A stretch of DNA of 43,255 bases from Bacillota bacterium (GTDB lineage Bacteria > Eremiobacterota > SpSt-956 > JAKJGF01), in NCBI GenBank assembly GCA_029555925.1, contig JAKPQU010000032.1, positions 1 through 43,255 on the forward strand, given 5' to 3'. The notes under the pieces were generated by a model. The model saw only the letters and a list, made by a program, of their open reading frames with translations. It was not told where the DNA came from and searched no databases. The number at the start of each line of letters is the position of its first letter. Position 1 is the stretch's first letter. The translations under genes and the position numbers were made by a program. Positions 41,880 through 43,255 of the stretch are shown here, in pieces.

Positions 41880-41911
41880 GTAGTAACCAGGGTAATTCTA
41901 CCTGTTACGCG

Positions 41912-43093
41912 TCATGGATTTATATGAGTGAGAAAATCTCCCCAGTTGGAATTATATCCGAAATCAAGAGAGGAATAGCTGTTATTATTGTAATCCTGTA
42001 AAGTACCGGCAGATGACGGAAAATAAAGAGAAAGACCACTGGCAGTGGTAGAACCGTCGGTTTTTTTAGATATTATAATGGCATTGTTTAAATTATTGAT
42101 TATATCGGAAGAAATGGAATTTACTTCGGAAATGGAAGATATTGACCGGGAAAAGGTAGAAATATCTACATAATTTTTATTGTAAAACAGTAAGGATTCT
42201 TCTCTGTAACTTCGTATCTGTCCGTATATATCTGGTCTATTCATTAAAACAGCGGAAAGCTGTCTAAAATTATCCGTAAGAGGATATATTTTTTTCAGAT
42301 TAACAGCAGATAAAGTCATATTTGTCATTTTCATATCACTGTAATAGGTTATGTAATCATCTGTTACGGTTTTAGAAAAACCGGCAGGCGTCTGGCTGGG
42401 GTTTTTAATAAGAGAATTGAACATAATGTCATAAGGCCACCCTGTTACAGGCACATCATCCTGGGAACTTATGAGAATATCGCTCACATCTCTCAACTGA
42501 CAGGCCACTTCCACATTTCCCATAGAACATGAGCTGAAACTTATTATATTTACTCTGCCATCATTACTTAAAGCCTGCTGTAACCGTTTTACATCCATGG
42601 CATGACCGCTTACTTCATCCCTGAGAAGTCCCTTCCATCCTCCGCCATGGGTAAAAATATTCAACATATAATAATCTGCAGGGTAATGCTCTTTACTCCA
42701 GAGAATAAAATCCTTCAGGCTCTCAGGTGAAGCCATGTCTGTAACAGGAAGATTTTCTATAGAATCTTTATTTCCTGCATAATATCTTTTCGCAGTGCCT
42801 CCCTGACTGGATTTCGCCTGCTCTATTACAATATTAACCTGTGAAGTGGATGTTAAAGATAAGATTTCATCTTTTTTAATATCAGTAATATTTTCAAGGG
42901 TGCTGTTTCCGTTCATATAAACCATGATAGTCCAGGTCACATCACCGGAAGGAGTCGGAATTTGTGTGGGACTCACAGTGGATGTCTGTGAAGGTACAGG
43001 AGATGGAATAGAAACACTGCTACCTCCGCCGCAGGAGTTAAATAACATCAGCATGAATATTACAGGAATCAGATAAAAAATGAATTTTTTCAT
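41912..43093 (-). CDS. Clostripain-family (C11) cysteine peptidase lipoprotein
   Basis: A 393-aa lipoprotein from the ATG at 43093 (lipobox FNSC, Cys21); codons upstream to 43129 run toward the neighbouring insertion-sequence end and are not used. A Pro/Ser/Thr linker follows to residue 50. The C11 domain starts at WTIMVYMNGNSTLE, with catalytic His in NIFTHGGGW near 147 and Cys in SFSSCSMGNVEVA near 188, and continues to a C-terminal part with ASGLSLYFPS. Clostripain-type enzymes cut after Arg and are in the same CD clan as caspases, so two related surface peptidases lie side by side. No weak ribosome site is convincing. Confidence 0.9.
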   Translation of the reverse strand: MKKFIFYLIPVIFMLMLFNSCGGGSSVSIPSPVPSQTSTVSPTQIPTPSGDVTWTIMVYMNGNSTLENITDIKKDEILSLTSTSQVNIVIEQAKSSQGGTAKRYYAGNKDSIENLPVTDMASPESLKDFILWSKEHYPADYYMLNIFTHGGGWKGLLRDEVSGHAMDVKRLQQALSNDGRVNIISFSSCSMGNVEVACQLRDVSDILISSQDDVPVTGWPYDIMFNSLIKNPSQTPAGFSKTVTDDYITYYSDMKMTNMTLSAVNLKKIYPLTDNFRQLSAVLMNRPDIYGQIRSYREESLLFYNKNYVDISTFSRSISSISEVNSISSDIINNLNNAIIISKKTDGSTTASGLSLYFPSSAGTLQDYNNNSYSSLDFGYNSNWGDFLTHINP

Positions 43094-43115
43094 AAAATTC
43101 TCTTTATTATATAAA

Positions 43116-43155
43116 GTGACCGCTCCCACCGCTAAATCCTAACGGATTATAGCGG
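43116..43155 (-). mobile_element. IS200/IS605-type right end with subterminal hairpin
   Basis: Downstream of the tnpB stop on the minus strand, CCGCT / AGCGG and AATCC / GGATT form a hairpin (43129-43155) followed by GGTGGGAGCGGTCAC. This arrangement is typical of right ends of tnpB-carrying elements, where the 3' end of tnpB and the hairpin form the guide (omega) RNA scaffold. Exact cleavage point not determined. Confidence 0.65.
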
Positions 43156-43255
43156 GGGCTTCTAGAGCTTCCATGCTCAGGGACTCCAGGCCCAAGTCCT
43201 TTATATATATAGCTGAATTATAGTCTCTTGGAATTACAAGATTACAAACAGGACA
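43139..43255 (-). CDS. tnpB: TnpB (IS200/IS605 family), C-terminal part; runs off the window
   Basis: The last 38 codons of a minus-strand gene cut by the window edge. They contain CPVCN (second half of the zinc-finger motif) and RDYNSAIYIKDLGLE, matching the TnpB C-terminus RDxNAAxNI, where the Asp is part of the RuvC active site. The stop is TAG at 43139. TnpB is an RNA-guided nuclease of insertion sequences. The rest of the gene lies beyond 43255, so intactness cannot be judged. Confidence 0.8.
   Translation of the reverse strand, partial: CPVCNLVIPRDYNSAIYIKDLGLESLSMEALEAPAIIR

Noticed and set aside
37315..43093. Caspase-based antiphage defence island
   Set aside because: Both peptidases have export signals and no nucleotide-sensing or STAND partner is nearby.

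Overview
This is a bacterial chromosomal window of low G+C content (mid to upper thirties percent by eye). Coding is dense, with short AT-rich gaps. Housekeeping markers are present (scpA/scpB, secG, tldD/tldE, an M50 site-2 protease, an M29 aminopeptidase), but most of the window is accessory: lipoproteins, zinc-ribbon signalling proteins, low-complexity proteins, radical SAM enzymes and caspase-like peptidases. Shine-Dalgarno sites are mostly strong (AGGAGG) and GTG/TTG starts are common. I cannot name the phylum. Heptanucleotide intergenic repeats, an orthocaspase, a Ser/Thr kinase and large repeat proteins would suit an uncultivated, complex-lifestyle bacterium, but this is inference.

Layout. 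0.4-16.7 kb, minus strand: PhnD-like lipoprotein; an unknown 418-aa protein with the decayed tail of a paralogue beside it; tldE and a Tat-signal tldD; a GT39-like membrane glycosyltransferase; an ABC exporter with a large insertion in its ATPase domain; a subtilase fused to a MerR-like domain; an 880-aa Gln/Met/Lys-rich protein; a zinc-ribbon helical protein; a GNAT. 17.1-21.4 kb, plus strand: a BpsA-like protein, a second zinc-ribbon helical protein, and a kinase-receiver protein with two zinc ribbons. 21.4-24.1 kb: M29 aminopeptidase (minus) and a radical SAM/SPASM protein with a PqqD-like N-terminus (plus). 24.1-28.5 kb, minus strand: four paralogous Met/Gly-rich glycine-zipper proteins, three or four of them clear complete cassettes with a shared promoter type, RBS module and terminator, followed by a GNAT with the same RBS module. 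28.7-33.9 kb, plus strand: two cobalamin-type radical SAM proteins, M50 protease, scpA, scpB. 34.0-43.1 kb, minus strand: receiver-histidine kinase, secG, a CsgG/FlgO-like plus DUF4384-like protein, a 1428-aa secreted orthocaspase and a clostripain-family lipoprotein. The window ends in the tail of an IS200/IS605-type tnpB with its hairpin.

Repeats. Many gaps between genes contain 7-bp-periodic arrays of the form GTRANNN (often GTGACGC or GTAACGC). Some sit inside two MITE-like families: A, about 105 bp with imperfect terminal inverted repeats (four copies), and B, about 131-140 bp with 18-bp arms (two complete copies, one partial). In both complete B copies the arm carries the start codon and first five codons of the adjacent gene. 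Other arrays supply start or stop codons.

Most interesting candidate system: the glycine-zipper cassettes (24.9-28.5 kb), the co-styled GNAT and the three flanking radical SAM enzymes. The parts and the shared control sequences can be seen directly; a modified-peptide or membrane/assembly role is a hypothesis.
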